A stretch of 64,000 nt of DNA from Croceibacterium sp. TMG7-5b_MA50. GTDB taxonomy: Bacteria > Pseudomonadota > Alphaproteobacteria > Sphingomonadales > Sphingomonadaceae. Made by a program: the position numbers and the translations under genes. The first letter of the stretch is position 1. Every line of letters begins with the position of its first letter. This document shows, piece after piece, positions 50,173-59,146 of the stretch. The stretch is taken from assembly GCF_039830145.1 (NCBI RefSeq), contig NZ_CP156083.1, forward strand, positions 62,001 to 126,000, given 5' to 3'. Under the pieces are notes generated by a model. That model had not been told where the DNA came from and did not search any database. It was given only the letters and a program-made list of their open reading frames with translations.

Positions 50173-52485
50173 TCAGAAGGCATAGCGCGCGCCGATTACC
50201 ACATTGCGCCCGCGTAATGGTGACTGGTCCTTCACGAACGAGGTATGCACGAAGGCCAGTTCGTTAAGCAGGTTCAAGCCACGCAGGTACAATTCGAAGC
50301 CAGGGAGCTGGCCTGTGTCGAAGCCGTAGGCAAGCGTGGCGTTGACCATGTCGTAGCCGGGGGTGGCCTTCTCGTAAGACGCCACCTCGTCTTGCTCGAA
50401 GGTGCGGTAATATTCCACATCGCCCGAGATTGGCCCGGCCGAGAGCTCATAGCGGGCGCCCAGCCTGCCTGGCGAACTACGCGGCAGATTGTCATCCATG
50501 CTCTTCAGCTCGGCATCGACATAGTCGCCAAACAGCGTCAGCCGGTGCGCCGGGGTGAGCTGGTAGCTGACCTCCCCATCGATGCCGCTGAACTCCACAT
50601 TAGCGGCGGTGTAGGCAAGCATGTTGGCGCGCACGCCATTCTCGTCATTGCTCTGGATCAGTCGGGCGAAGATGTAGTCGCTGACATCCTGGTAGAACAA
50701 GCCGACCTCGAACTCCAAGGGACCGCCCAGCTTGCGGAAGGTCAGGTTGATCGAGTCCGTTTCCTCCATCAGGTTCGGCATGCTCGGCGCGAAGTCGATG
50801 GGAAATTCGTCCCACAGGAAGTCGGCCGGCGATTGCGTCAGCCCCAATTCGTAGCTGTTGGTCGCCAGGTTCACGCCATTGGCGAACAGTTCGCGCACGC
50901 TGGGTCCGCGCTCCGTATGGGCCAGCGCCAATGCCAGGGCAAAGCCGGGCCGCACGTTCCAGCTCGCCCCGAACGATGCCGAAAACGGATCGTGCTTCAG
51001 ATCGGGATTGTCTTCGGACCAGTAGGTCCGTTGGTCAGCCTCCAGCGCCGGGCGCCAGTCCGCGCCGTAGGTCCGGATATAGTAGGCCTCGTTCTCGGGC
51101 GAGAGATTGGTGAAGAACGGGCCGGGAATGGGCGTCCTTATCGTGCGCCAGTCCTTACGGGCAGCGATCTCAACATCTACATCGCCGAAACTGCGCGCCT
51201 CGCTCAGGAACACGCCGATGTTCTCCGTCTCTCGCTGGAGCGTTCCGGAAAAACCTACGCGCGCAGTGGGTGGTCGGTGAATGGCGTTGAGGTCCAGCCC
51301 GCTGAACGTGGCGTCTGTGTACTGGAAGCCCGCTGTGCCGGTGAAGCCCCACACCGGCTGGTGGGTCAGCTCCACCCGCCCGTCATATACTTCGTTGTTG
51401 AAACGGGCGAACGGGGTCGGCCCGTCGATCTCATCGTGGTTGTAATCGGTGTAGGAGCCGCGCAGGCGCAGATGCGCCAGGCCGGGCAGCAGGTCGTCAT
51501 AGTCGCCCCGCACATCGACCCGCTCGCTCCGCAGGCGGATGAACGCGGTCAAATCGTCCGAGGTCGTGACGTTGTAACCGATGCTGCCATGCGGGCGGCA
51601 GTGGAACTCAAGCCTGTCGAAATAATAGTCACCGTGACAGGCGCTGTTGGCATGGCTGTGCCCCGGCAGGCCATATTCGTTATCTACCCGAGAATAGGCG
51701 GCGCCCACATAACCCTTTGACGTGATCCATGATGCGCCGAACGCGTAGCTGCCGCTTTCAGCGAAGGAATCACGCAATCGGTCGGTGCCAAACGCGTCCG
51801 GCACGTCGTAGTCGTCAGCCCGGCGCAGCGCGCCTTCGGCATGGATCGCGAAGCTGCTGCCAAGCCCTATGGTGAAGCGGCCGGTACCCGACTTCTCGTG
51901 GTCGCCGCTGCCATAACGGATCTCGGCCGCGCCGCTCATTCCACCGTCGGGTATGGCCTTGGGCACCTTGCTGTCGATCAGGTTGATCGCACCATTGGTG
52001 GCATTGCCGCCATAGCGGATCGCCGCCGGCCCACGCTGGATTTCGATCGCGTCCAGCAGCAGCGGATCGGTGGTGATCGCATGATCGGGCGAGATGGAAG
52101 ATACGTCGAACAGGTTGGCGCCATCCGACAGGACCTCGATCCGCGGCAGCGTCTGGCCGCGGATCACCGGTCGGGATGCGCCGCCGCCGAAATTGTCGAG
52201 ATGCACGCCCGGCAGGCCGGCCAGCGTCTCGCCCAATCCACCCTGCCGCCGGTGGACCAGTTCGTCACCGGAAAGGACCCGCACCGGCAACGCCGCCTGT
52301 TCCGTCCTGAACGCCTGGCTGGTGACGATGATGTTGTCCGATGCGGGGCGCGCCGGCTGTTCCGTGCTGGTCTGCGGCCGGCTCTCGGCCGTAGCCTGCG
52401 CCCACGCCGGACCGGCTGTTCCCAGCACAAGCGCGGTTGTCGCCAGAAGCGCGGGCGCGCCTCGGCTGGTGTTTGGATATTGCAA
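50173..52485 (-). CDS. ZnuD-like TonB-dependent receptor (probable zinc uptake)
   Basis: About 770 aa. The plug lines LGETLAGLPGVHLDNFGGGASRPVIRGQTLPRIEVLSDGANLFDVSSISPDHAITTDPLLLDAIEIQRGPAAIRYGGNATNGAINLIDSKVP match ZnuD-type receptors, and a His/Cys/Asp-rich loop follows (GLPGHSHANSACHGDYYFDRLEFHC), a likely metal-binding insertion. The TTG start at 52485 was chosen because GGTGGAG lies six bases upstream and a TATAAT box on this strand would start transcription just downstream of the alternative ATG at 52527. The signal peptide ends near GPAWAQA; the barrel ends VVIGARYAF. It diverges from a zinc carboxypeptidase gene. Zinc is the best-supported ligand, but some family members take up other metals. 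Confidence 0.85.
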   Translation of the reverse strand: MQYPNTSRGAPALLATTALVLGTAGPAWAQATAESRPQTSTEQPARPASDNIIVTSQAFRTEQAALPVRVLSGDELVHRRQGGLGETLAGLPGVHLDNFGGGASRPVIRGQTLPRIEVLSDGANLFDVSSISPDHAITTDPLLLDAIEIQRGPAAIRYGGNATNGAINLIDSKVPKAIPDGGMSGAAEIRYGSGDHEKSGTGRFTIGLGSSFAIHAEGALRRADDYDVPDAFGTDRLRDSFAESGSYAFGASWITSKGYVGAAYSRVDNEYGLPGHSHANSACHGDYYFDRLEFHCRPHGSIGYNVTTSDDLTAFIRLRSERVDVRGDYDDLLPGLAHLRLRGSYTDYNHDEIDGPTPFARFNNEVYDGRVELTHQPVWGFTGTAGFQYTDATFSGLDLNAIHRPPTARVGFSGTLQRETENIGVFLSEARSFGDVDVEIAARKDWRTIRTPIPGPFFTNLSPENEAYYIRTYGADWRPALEADQRTYWSEDNPDLKHDPFSASFGASWNVRPGFALALALAHTERGPSVRELFANGVNLATNSYELGLTQSPADFLWDEFPIDFAPSMPNLMEETDSINLTFRKLGGPLEFEVGLFYQDVSDYIFARLIQSNDENGVRANMLAYTAANVEFSGIDGEVSYQLTPAHRLTLFGDYVDAELKSMDDNLPRSSPGRLGARYELSAGPISGDVEYYRTFEQDEVASYEKATPGYDMVNATLAYGFDTGQLPGFELYLRGLNLLNELAFVHTSFVKDQSPLRGRNVVIGARYAF

Positions 52486-52516
52486 TGACGTCTCCACCCT
52501 GTCGTGAGCGCGCCCC

Positions 52517-52534
52517 TTATGTGACATTATAACG
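52517..52534 (-). promoter_or_regulatory. Promoter -10 box and possible metal-regulator half-site
   Basis: TATAAT on the minus strand at 52531-52526, overlapping TTAT-N8-ATAA symmetry and a GTTATA half-site like those bound by Zur/Fur-family repressors. No good -35 at standard spacing. Lies between the divergent zinc receptor and the peptidase. Confidence 0.4.
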
Positions 52535-52602
52535 TGCATGCAAGCCTGCTTTGTGCTTGAGGCTGCCAATCACATCCAAACCGTCAGGGTTTCTCGCCAC
52601 TC

Positions 52603-54423
52603 ATGTCCAGCGTTCTCCGTTCCCTTGCCGCCCCGATCGCCCTCATCAGCGCGTTGCTGGCGGCGGAGGCAGCCGCGGCGCACGGCGAAGCAGAAACGCT
52701 GCCCGCCACCGTCCTGCCACCCGCCCCAGAATGGAACGGCGCCAGCGAAGCACTGATAGCCGCACCCGGCGATCCGTGGATTACTCCCGCCGAGGCGAGC
52801 GGCTTCGTGTCCACGCCCCGATATGCCGAGGTACGTGCCTTCCTGGAACGGCTAGACGCCGCATCACCGCTGCTGACACTGGGCACCTTCGGCCATAGCG
52901 GCGAAGGGCGCGACCTCTTGATGGTACGCGCCAGCACTGGCGCAGCGACGGATGGCGCCACCAAGCCGGTCGTGTTGATCCAGGCAGGCATCCATGCCGG
53001 CGAGATCGACGGCAAGGACGCCGGGCTGATGTTGCTGCGCGACATTGCACAAGGGCGCGCCGCCGGGCTGCTGGACGATGTCGATCTGGTGTTCGTCCCC
53101 ATCTACAACCCTGATGGGCACGAGATGATGAGCGGATGGAATTTGCTGCACATCAATGGACCGATCGCCAAGGGGACCGTTGCGAACGCCCGCAACCTCA
53201 ACCTCAATCGCGATTATGCCAAGGCCGATGCGCCCGAAACGCGGGCGATGATCGGGCTCCTGCGCCGGCTGGACCCGATCCTGTATGTCGATGCGCATGT
53301 CAGCGCCGGCTTCGACATGGGCTACGACATCACCTTCACCTATGCCGGCTGGGGCACCTACGCCCGCCACCGCAACACGGCCGACTGGCTGGAGAACCGC
53401 TTCGAGCCGTCAGTGATGAACGCGCTGACCGATGCCGGGCATTTCCCGATCCGCTATCCAAGTCCGATCGACACCAGGAACCCGCAGGCGGGTATCCGCT
53501 ACAGCCCGGAAGGGCCGCGCTACTCCACCGGCTACGGCGACTTCATTTCCGTGCCGACCGTGCTGGTGGAGACCCATTCGCTGAAGCCCTACCGCCAGCG
53601 CGTGCTCGGTACCCGCGTACTCTTCGAGGCGGCGCTGAAGATCGCCGCACGCGATACGGACCGCATCATCGCGGCCAAGGCGGCTGACCGCGCGTCTCGG
53701 CCGGAACAATTGCTGACACGCTGGCGCCCCGCGGCAGAACCGATCGGGACGGTCCAGAACTTCCGCGGTGTGGCGTTCGACACCTATGTCTCGCCGGCAT
53801 CCGGGAGGGAGGAGCAGCGTTGGCTGGGCCGGCCGATCACCTTCGACATGCCGATCATCGGGCAGGAGCCGGTCGAAAGCGTTCACCTGCCGGAAGCGTG
53901 GTGGGTTCCGGCGGCGGAGACGGCGATCATCGAACGGCTGCAATTGCACGGCATCGTTTTCCAGGTGATCGATGCACCCCGCACTATGGTGCTCGACCGC
54001 GTGTTGCTTGCGGACCCTGAACCGCAGCCCGCCTACGAGGGGCGCTTCCCGTTGCAGGCCGGCATGCAGCACCATCAGGTGGAAGAGGTGGTGCCGGCCG
54101 GCACCATCCGCGTTCCGTCCGACCAACCGAACGGCCTGTTGGCGGCGGCCCTGCTGGAGCCGGAGAGCAGCGACAGCTTCCTGGCTTGGGGCTTCTTCCC
54201 GCAGTTGCTGCCCGCGCCGAGCAGCAGCGAGGATTTCATGCTGGCGCCGCTGGCCGATCTGCTGCTGGAGCGTGATTCGCATCTGCGTGCCGCTTTCAAC
54301 CGCAAGGTAGCCACGGAACCGGCCTTTGCCGCCGATGGCAACGCGCGCCTGCACTGGATCATGGATAACGGACCACATGCCGATCCATGGCACCATCTCT
54401 ACCCCGTGCGACGAGAGATGTAG
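52603..54423 (+). CDS. M14 family zinc carboxypeptidase, exported
   Basis: A 606-aa protein with signal peptide (MSSVLRSLAAPIALISALLAAEAAAAHGEA). The M14 site is intact: HxxE at His131-Glu134 (GIHAGEIDGKD), third zinc ligand His232 (VDAHVSAG), substrate-binding NARNLNLNRDY and catalytic Glu323 (VLVETHSLKPYRQR). The C-terminal 200 residues form an extra beta domain common in large proteobacterial M14 proteins. It should hydrolyse C-terminal residues of peptides or peptidoglycan stems in the periplasm. It has no strong SD at ATG 52603. Divergent pairing with a zinc receptor suggests it may be metal-responsive or may release zinc-binding peptides. Confidence 0.9.
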   Translation: MSSVLRSLAAPIALISALLAAEAAAAHGEAETLPATVLPPAPEWNGASEALIAAPGDPWITPAEASGFVSTPRYAEVRAFLERLDAASPLLTLGTFGHSGEGRDLLMVRASTGAATDGATKPVVLIQAGIHAGEIDGKDAGLMLLRDIAQGRAAGLLDDVDLVFVPIYNPDGHEMMSGWNLLHINGPIAKGTVANARNLNLNRDYAKADAPETRAMIGLLRRLDPILYVDAHVSAGFDMGYDITFTYAGWGTYARHRNTADWLENRFEPSVMNALTDAGHFPIRYPSPIDTRNPQAGIRYSPEGPRYSTGYGDFISVPTVLVETHSLKPYRQRVLGTRVLFEAALKIAARDTDRIIAAKAADRASRPEQLLTRWRPAAEPIGTVQNFRGVAFDTYVSPASGREEQRWLGRPITFDMPIIGQEPVESVHLPEAWWVPAAETAIIERLQLHGIVFQVIDAPRTMVLDRVLLADPEPQPAYEGRFPLQAGMQHHQVEEVVPAGTIRVPSDQPNGLLAAALLEPESSDSFLAWGFFPQLLPAPSSSEDFMLAPLADLLLERDSHLRAAFNRKVATEPAFAADGNARLHWIMDNGPHADPWHHLYPVRREM

Positions 54424-54686
54424 GGCATGGACCAGCACCAACGACACCAAGTTGCAGAGCGCATTTGCCCGTCATCAGGTTCGTCGAGTTACCAAGCACC
54501 TCACTTTCAGCTACCGAGGCGCTCAACACGTGATCGGGGAATAAGCGACCCTGCTCTGGTGGGTAGGACTGTGACGATCGAAAGGCGCATCAATGGTGAC
54601 ACGTGCTTATTTGGCGCTGTCAGTGAGCTGAAAGCCTCTACCCTCCAGTAGCGTTCTGACCGCGCGACATTTAAGTCTTCTTACCG

Positions 54687-54716
54687 GGTCCGCTGCGAAA
54701 GTAGCGGACCTGTTTT
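54687..54716 (+). terminator. Intrinsic terminator-like hairpin
   Basis: GGTCCGCT (54687-54694) pairs with AGCGGACC (54703-54710), eight-base loop, followed by TGTTTT. It is 264 bases past the M14 stop. Confidence 0.55.
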
Positions 54717-54770
54717 GCACCTTGTCGGGTGGACCCACGGGTTGCTGCCGTACTGCCGGCGTTGAGCGAG

Positions 54771-54790
54771 CCCGATGCTTGCGCATCGGG
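54771..54790. repeat. Tight hairpin, arms CCCGATGC/GCATCGGG
   Basis: Eight-base perfect arms (54771-54778 and 54783-54790) with a four-base loop. No T-tract on either side. Confidence 0.5.
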
Positions 54791-54924
54791 TCCATACCCC
54801 TAATCGGATACATCGCGCTATGAGCCTGGGCGGCCCTCCACTGTGTGGAGGGGAGAACCATCGTTCTTTTGCTCTTTGATGCCGCCCGTGCTTACCGGTC
54901 GGCGCCAGCTGGCGGGCGGATCGG

Positions 54925-56379
54925 TCAGGGCACCACGTCGATGATGGTGCGCTTGTAACGGGTCAGCCGCGGGGTGCCGTGGTCGGTTACCGCCAGGATC
55001 ACGTGGATCGTGCCGGTCCCGGGCCGTACTGTACGGTCAGTCTTGACCCGCAGCCAGGCCCGCTGCTGGTCGAAATCGTTCACCGGCAGCTTCACGCCGG
55101 TTATGTTGTTGGACATGCTGCGCGTGCCCGGCTCCTCGTACACGAACCATTCGTAGGACAGCGCGTCGCCGTCCGGGTCGGTGGTGCCTTCCGCGCTTAG
55201 ATCGACCCGCTCCCCACTCTTGACGGTGATCCGGTCGGGTGTCGCCAGGCGCACGATCGGCGCGTGATTGGCATCGTCGTAGGACTTGGTCTGCCAGTCC
55301 ATCCGCGCGGCAAAGTCGTTCTGGAAGGCGGAGCGCCAGCGCCACACGGTCGCGTACTGGTCATCATGCCACTTGCCGTCATGGCCCAGCACCTCGTCCG
55401 TGGCGTCGGTCCAGATGGCGCGGGTCTCCGGCGCGAAAAACCATTTCTGCGGACGCGGGGTATAGAGTTCGTAGCGGCCACCCCATCCGCCCCAGTCCGG
55501 GCGTTCGGGCACGTTCAGGCCGTTGTTCACCAGATACAGGAAGGACGGCGTATCGCCTTCCATCTGGAACTTGAAATTGGGGTATTCCTCGCTCAGCGGG
55601 CCCTTGTCGTGGATGTTACGGTTGATCCACTCATTGGTCACCAGCGAGTAGTCGCCCCCGGCGAAGCGACCGTGGAACATGTCGCCGCTGATCGCAGTCC
55701 AGGTCGATTTATGGAACGTGTTCCCCGGGCTGACGATGTAGAACAGGCCGGGAAACTCGCGGCGGATCCACGGTCCGGTCTCGTCCTGGTCGGAAATGGC
55801 GTAGACCCGCAACTTGCTGACGAAGCGGTCCACCTCCGCCGCGGAACGCGTGTCGCGCACTTGCCAGAGCGCTTGGGCCAGCACGGACGGCCCGCCCCAC
55901 ACCGTCACCCATAACGGGCGATCATCCCGGCTATCGACCGCCCTGATCAGCAGTTCGGAACCGGGGGAGTTGAACTGTGCCCCGATATCGTCCCGGCCAT
56001 CGGCCGGCGGGCTGTTGGCGATGACCCGCATCAGCGATTCCGCCGTAGGATAGCCGGGTTCGTGCAGTTCCAGGTTGTCGCGCACCTCGCCATAGGCGGC
56101 GACGACCTTGGTGATCAGTTCTGGGAAGACGCCGTCGCTGTTCTTGGTGGCGACCAACCCTTCGATGTCGAAGTGGTTAGCGTAGGTCATCAGCCGGACG
56201 AGCGACATCTTGTCGTCCGGATCGCCGCCGATATCTGTCAGCACGAACAGGCGCACCTTGTCCGCCACCGGGGCGGAGCGTGCGGCGGCGTCGCCGGCCG
56301 ATTGCGCCAGCAGCGGCGCCGCCGTCAGGCAGGCGGCGGACGCGAGCGCGGCGGCGACAGCCAGATGGCGATGCTTCAT
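54925..56379 (-). CDS. Exported DUF1593/Sde182-type protein (nucleoside-hydrolase-like)
   Basis: A 484-aa protein with signal peptide (MKHRHLAVAAALASAACLTAAPLLAQ). The N-terminal domain VRLFVLTDIGGDPDDKMSLVRLMTYANHFDIEGLVAT has the DxGGDPDD calcium motif of the nucleoside-hydrolase fold, and WVTVWGGPSVLAQALWQVRD follows. The C-terminal domain (about 390-484) with VDLSAEGTTDPDGDALSYEWFVYEEPGT is an Ig-like/cadherin-like sandwich, as in the cellulose-binding protein Sde182 group. Glycan binding or N-/O-glycoside hydrolysis is possible; activity is not established from sequence. SD GGGAGCG precedes ATG 56379. It follows the TIM-barrel gene by 32 bases. Confidence 0.85.
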   Translation of the reverse strand: MKHRHLAVAAALASAACLTAAPLLAQSAGDAAARSAPVADKVRLFVLTDIGGDPDDKMSLVRLMTYANHFDIEGLVATKNSDGVFPELITKVVAAYGEVRDNLELHEPGYPTAESLMRVIANSPPADGRDDIGAQFNSPGSELLIRAVDSRDDRPLWVTVWGGPSVLAQALWQVRDTRSAAEVDRFVSKLRVYAISDQDETGPWIRREFPGLFYIVSPGNTFHKSTWTAISGDMFHGRFAGGDYSLVTNEWINRNIHDKGPLSEEYPNFKFQMEGDTPSFLYLVNNGLNVPERPDWGGWGGRYELYTPRPQKWFFAPETRAIWTDATDEVLGHDGKWHDDQYATVWRWRSAFQNDFAARMDWQTKSYDDANHAPIVRLATPDRITVKSGERVDLSAEGTTDPDGDALSYEWFVYEEPGTRSMSNNITGVKLPVNDFDQQRAWLRVKTDRTVRPGTGTIHVILAVTDHGTPRLTRYKRTIIDVVP

Positions 56380-56411
56380 GGTGACGCTCCCGAACGGCGC
56401 AGGGCCGCCTT

Positions 56412-57392
56412 TCACCCGCCGAACAGGGCAGCCCTGGCGAGGCCGAGGGCGGTGACGGCGTCCTGCTGTTCCTGGGCGGCGCGCATGGCATCAAAGTCCA
56501 GGCGGTCGAGCGCGCGGTCGATGTGCTTCAGGAAGTCGATCGCGCTGTTGGCGGCGGCCACCGCATCTTCCCGGAACGGGAACTGGTCGAGCTGCCACAC
56601 CCCTTCCCACTTGTTCTTGCGCAGCGTGTAGAAGAATTCGAACAGCTCGATCGGATGGACCGAACCGGCGATCATGTCGTCGTCCCACCCGCGCAGATTG
56701 TCGTTCACGTCCATGCCAAACAGCCGCCCGTGATCGATCGCCAGCTGCGCCGCGTCCGCCGGGCTCTCCCCGCCATACAGCGAGTGGCCGAAGTCGAGCA
56801 GGATGCCGACATTGGCAAGGCCGATCTTCTCGATGCCGAGCAGTGTGCGCGCCACGCTGTCATAGCTCATGTGCACGCGCGGCTCGCGCGGCTTGTACTC
56901 GATCACGAACTTCAGGTCCGGGTGCCGGCTGGCAAGCTCGCCCACCCCGTCCATGCTCGCCTGCCACACCGCCCGGTGATCGACCTGGAACGGATAGTCC
57001 CAGCCATCCTGCCCCGGCCACAGCTTGACATAACTGGCGCCGAACCGGCGCACCACGTCCGCCGCCTCGTCGCACATGTCCTGCGCCAGCTTGCGCACGC
57101 CCTTGTCCGGGTTGGTGAACGCGCCCTTGGCGAACTGACGGGTGTAGATCTCGGGCGTGATGCCGATCACCGACAAATTGTTGCGGGCCAGCGCCTGCTC
57201 CACCGTGTCGAGCGACAGCGACGGATCGGCGAAGGGGAAGTTGATGTCGACCACCGACAGGTCGCGCACCTGCCCGGCCATGTCGATCATCTCCACCAGC
57301 GAGCGCGCCGGACCGTAGCCATCCGTGGCGTAGCGGTCGACATAGGTGGCGAAGTGCCAGATTCCCGCGCCGTATTGCTGCTGACCTGCCAT
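56412..57392 (-). CDS. Sugar isomerase/epimerase-like TIM barrel protein
   Basis: A 326-aa cytoplasmic protein (no signal peptide) of the xylose-isomerase-like superfamily. Probable metal ligands are the Glu in [13 protein letters not shown], Asp/His in [13 protein letters not shown], Asp in [14 protein letters not shown] and Glu/Asp near [12 protein letters not shown]. This pattern is close to L-rhamnose/L-ribose isomerase-like and myo-inosose/ketose epimerase families; the substrate cannot be fixed. SD GGGAG sits nine bases before ATG 57392. It follows the MGH1-like glycosidase after 149 bases and probably converts the sugar that glycosidase releases. Confidence 0.82.
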   Translation of the reverse strand: MAGQQQYGAGIWHFATYVDRYATDGYGPARSLVEMIDMAGQVRDLSVVDINFPFADPSLSLDTVEQALARNNLSVIGITPEIYTRQFAKGAFTNPDKGVRKLAQDMCDEAADVVRRFGASYVKLWPGQDGWDYPFQVDHRAVWQASMDGVGELASRHPDLKFVIEYKPREPRVHMSYDSVARTLLGIEKIGLANVGILLDFGHSLYGGESPADAAQLAIDHGRLFGMDVNDNLRGWDDDMIAGSVHPIELFEFFYTLRKNKWEGVWQLDQFPFREDAVAAANSAIDFLKHIDRALDRLDFDAMRAAQEQQDAVTALGLARAALFGG

Positions 57393-57541
57393 CTGCGAAA
57401 TCTCCCTGACAACGGCTCTTCGGCCACTATCTCGTCGCGCTGGCTACGCGGCTGCAGGGGCTCCTGTCAATCGAACGCTTGTTTTTGTCTGCGAGAAGAA
57501 AGGCAAACGAAGCAAAGCGCAATCCAGCAGCCAAGGCTGCC

Positions 57542-59146
57542 TCAGGCGATCGCGGCCTCCACCTGGCCGACCTGCGCCGAGTGGGCGACGACCTCCCCAT
57601 CCGCCAGCACGCTGAGCCCCGCGCCCCGGTTGTAGCGTGATCCGTCCCGGTCCCAGCAGATGGCGACCGTACGGCCGCGCAGCCGAATACCGTCCAGCGC
57701 GAACCAGTCCCAGGTGCCGGCCGGGACCAGCGGGTTCACGACCAGCCGCCCGTCCGCCTGCGGGCGCAGGCCGACCAGCCCGTTGATGACGAGGTCGCAG
57801 AAGGTCGAATGATTGTAGTACCGCCCGCGCTCCAGATCGACATGCAGGTACTGGCCGGTCACCTCGTCCAGATACTCGCCGATATAGGGCTTGCCGTCGC
57901 GATAGGTGGCGCGGGCATAGGTGCGCAGCGCGTGCAGATAATCGCCCGCATCGACCTGGCCTTGCGTCCGGTGATTCAGCACATTGGCGAGCGCGGTCAG
58001 CGTCTGCGACGTGGCATAGGGCCATACCGGCCCGTTCCATTCGCACCGGCCGACCACGTGGAAGCGGAAGCGCGGGTGCCGCCTCTCCGCCGTGGTGATG
58101 CCGAACGGCGCATCGAATCCTTCGGGGTCGCGCAATTGCGCCCATGCATCCTCATACCCGGCATTCGTGTCGGGCAGGTCGAAGTACCACGGGATGTAAC
58201 CGATCTGCTCCCGCACGTCGGCCAGTTGCCCGTCATCGGGCTGGCCCGGCTTCACGAAGCGGACTTTGAAGAAGCGGGCGTCGGTGTCCCACAGCCTGTC
58301 CTGCACGAACCGCTTCAGCCCGGCGGCCTTGGCGTCATAGGTGCGCGCGTCATCCTCCCGCCCCAACAGGCGGGCGATCGCGGCCATGGCGACGGCGTTG
58401 CCGTACATATAGCTGTTCAGCGGCGGGCGCAGATGCGGCTCGGTGCGCGACCCGCTGATCGACTCCTCCATCGCATCGCGCACGTCGAACTGCCAGAAAG
58501 AGCCGTCGGGGTTCATCTTGGCCGCTTCCCAGCCCGCGTAATAGGCGGCGAAGTCGTCATAATGCCGTTGCAGCCACGCGGTGTCGCCGCTGACCATCCA
58601 GCGATGCCACGCGGCCCAGATGGTCCAGCCGCTATATTTCAGGACATCCATCGGCGGCGACCCGTCCGGGCCCGGCGCCATCCAGTATTGCACGATCGAG
58701 TCCAGCCACACGGGATCGCGCAGCCAGCGCCCCTCCATCACGTGGTGCCCCACCGCGCTGCTGACGGGCGCGCGGTTGTAGAACTCGGTCGCGCTGATCC
58801 CCTGCGGCGTGCGGACCAGCGCCTTGCGGTAGTTCCACCAGCGAAACCAGTAGATCTCCTCCAGCTCTGCATCGGGGCATTCGAAGGCGGGGACATTGGC
58901 GACCATCCAGTCCCACGCACCCGCATTGGGAATCAGGTTGAGCGGCCGTTCCGGGTCCTGCGCGTTGAACTTGTCTACATGATGGCGGAATGCATCATAG
59001 CCAAGGAGCGTCAGCGGGGCGGCCACCGCCGCCCCCGTCGCCACCGCCGGCAATGTGCCGGCGACGGCGCCGCCCGCGCACAATCCAACCACCCTGCGCC
59101 GAGTCAGCATCGTTTGCTCAAACGCGGTATCGCTGCGTGCCATCAT
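57542..59146 (-). CDS. Exported MGH1-like (six-hairpin) glycoside hydrolase
   Basis: About 534 aa. A Tat-type signal, MLTRRRVVGLCAGGAVAGTLPAVATGAAVAAP, begins at an internal ATG (59110). ATG 59146 overlaps the TBDR stop as TGATG; either may be used. The catalytic toroid has WFRWWNYRKALVRTPQGI, KYSGWTIWAAWHRWMVSGD, LNSYMYGNAVAMAAIARLLG and CEWNGPVWPYATSQTLTALANVLNH, the WNGPxWP line typical of GH63/MGH1-like glucosidases and their relatives. YYNHSTFCDLVINGLVGLRP closes the domain. Substrate unknown; co-translation with the receptor indicates action on its ligand. Confidence 0.82.
   Translation of the reverse strand: MMARSDTAFEQTMLTRRRVVGLCAGGAVAGTLPAVATGAAVAAPLTLLGYDAFRHHVDKFNAQDPERPLNLIPNAGAWDWMVANVPAFECPDAELEEIYWFRWWNYRKALVRTPQGISATEFYNRAPVSSAVGHHVMEGRWLRDPVWLDSIVQYWMAPGPDGSPPMDVLKYSGWTIWAAWHRWMVSGDTAWLQRHYDDFAAYYAGWEAAKMNPDGSFWQFDVRDAMEESISGSRTEPHLRPPLNSYMYGNAVAMAAIARLLGREDDARTYDAKAAGLKRFVQDRLWDTDARFFKVRFVKPGQPDDGQLADVREQIGYIPWYFDLPDTNAGYEDAWAQLRDPEGFDAPFGITTAERRHPRFRFHVVGRCEWNGPVWPYATSQTLTALANVLNHRTQGQVDAGDYLHALRTYARATYRDGKPYIGEYLDEVTGQYLHVDLERGRYYNHSTFCDLVINGLVGLRPQADGRLVVNPLVPAGTWDWFALDGIRLRGRTVAICWDRDGSRYNRGAGLSVLADGEVVAHSAQVGQVEAAIA

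Larger units (their letters stand above)
54424..54924. other. Intergenic region with hairpins, no gene
   Basis: About 500 bases between the convergent M14 and Sde182-like genes. Contains a plus-strand terminator-like hairpin (54687), a tight second hairpin (54771) and a GC-rich imperfect stem (54881-54919, CCGCCCG/CGGGCGG) that could end the minus-strand gene. No coding frame with SD recognised. Confidence 0.5.

Noticed and set aside
50173-52527. ATG 52527 as start of the ZnuD-like receptor
   Set aside because: It has no SD and overlaps the TATAAT box on the same strand; TTG 52485 has a strong SD at correct spacing.
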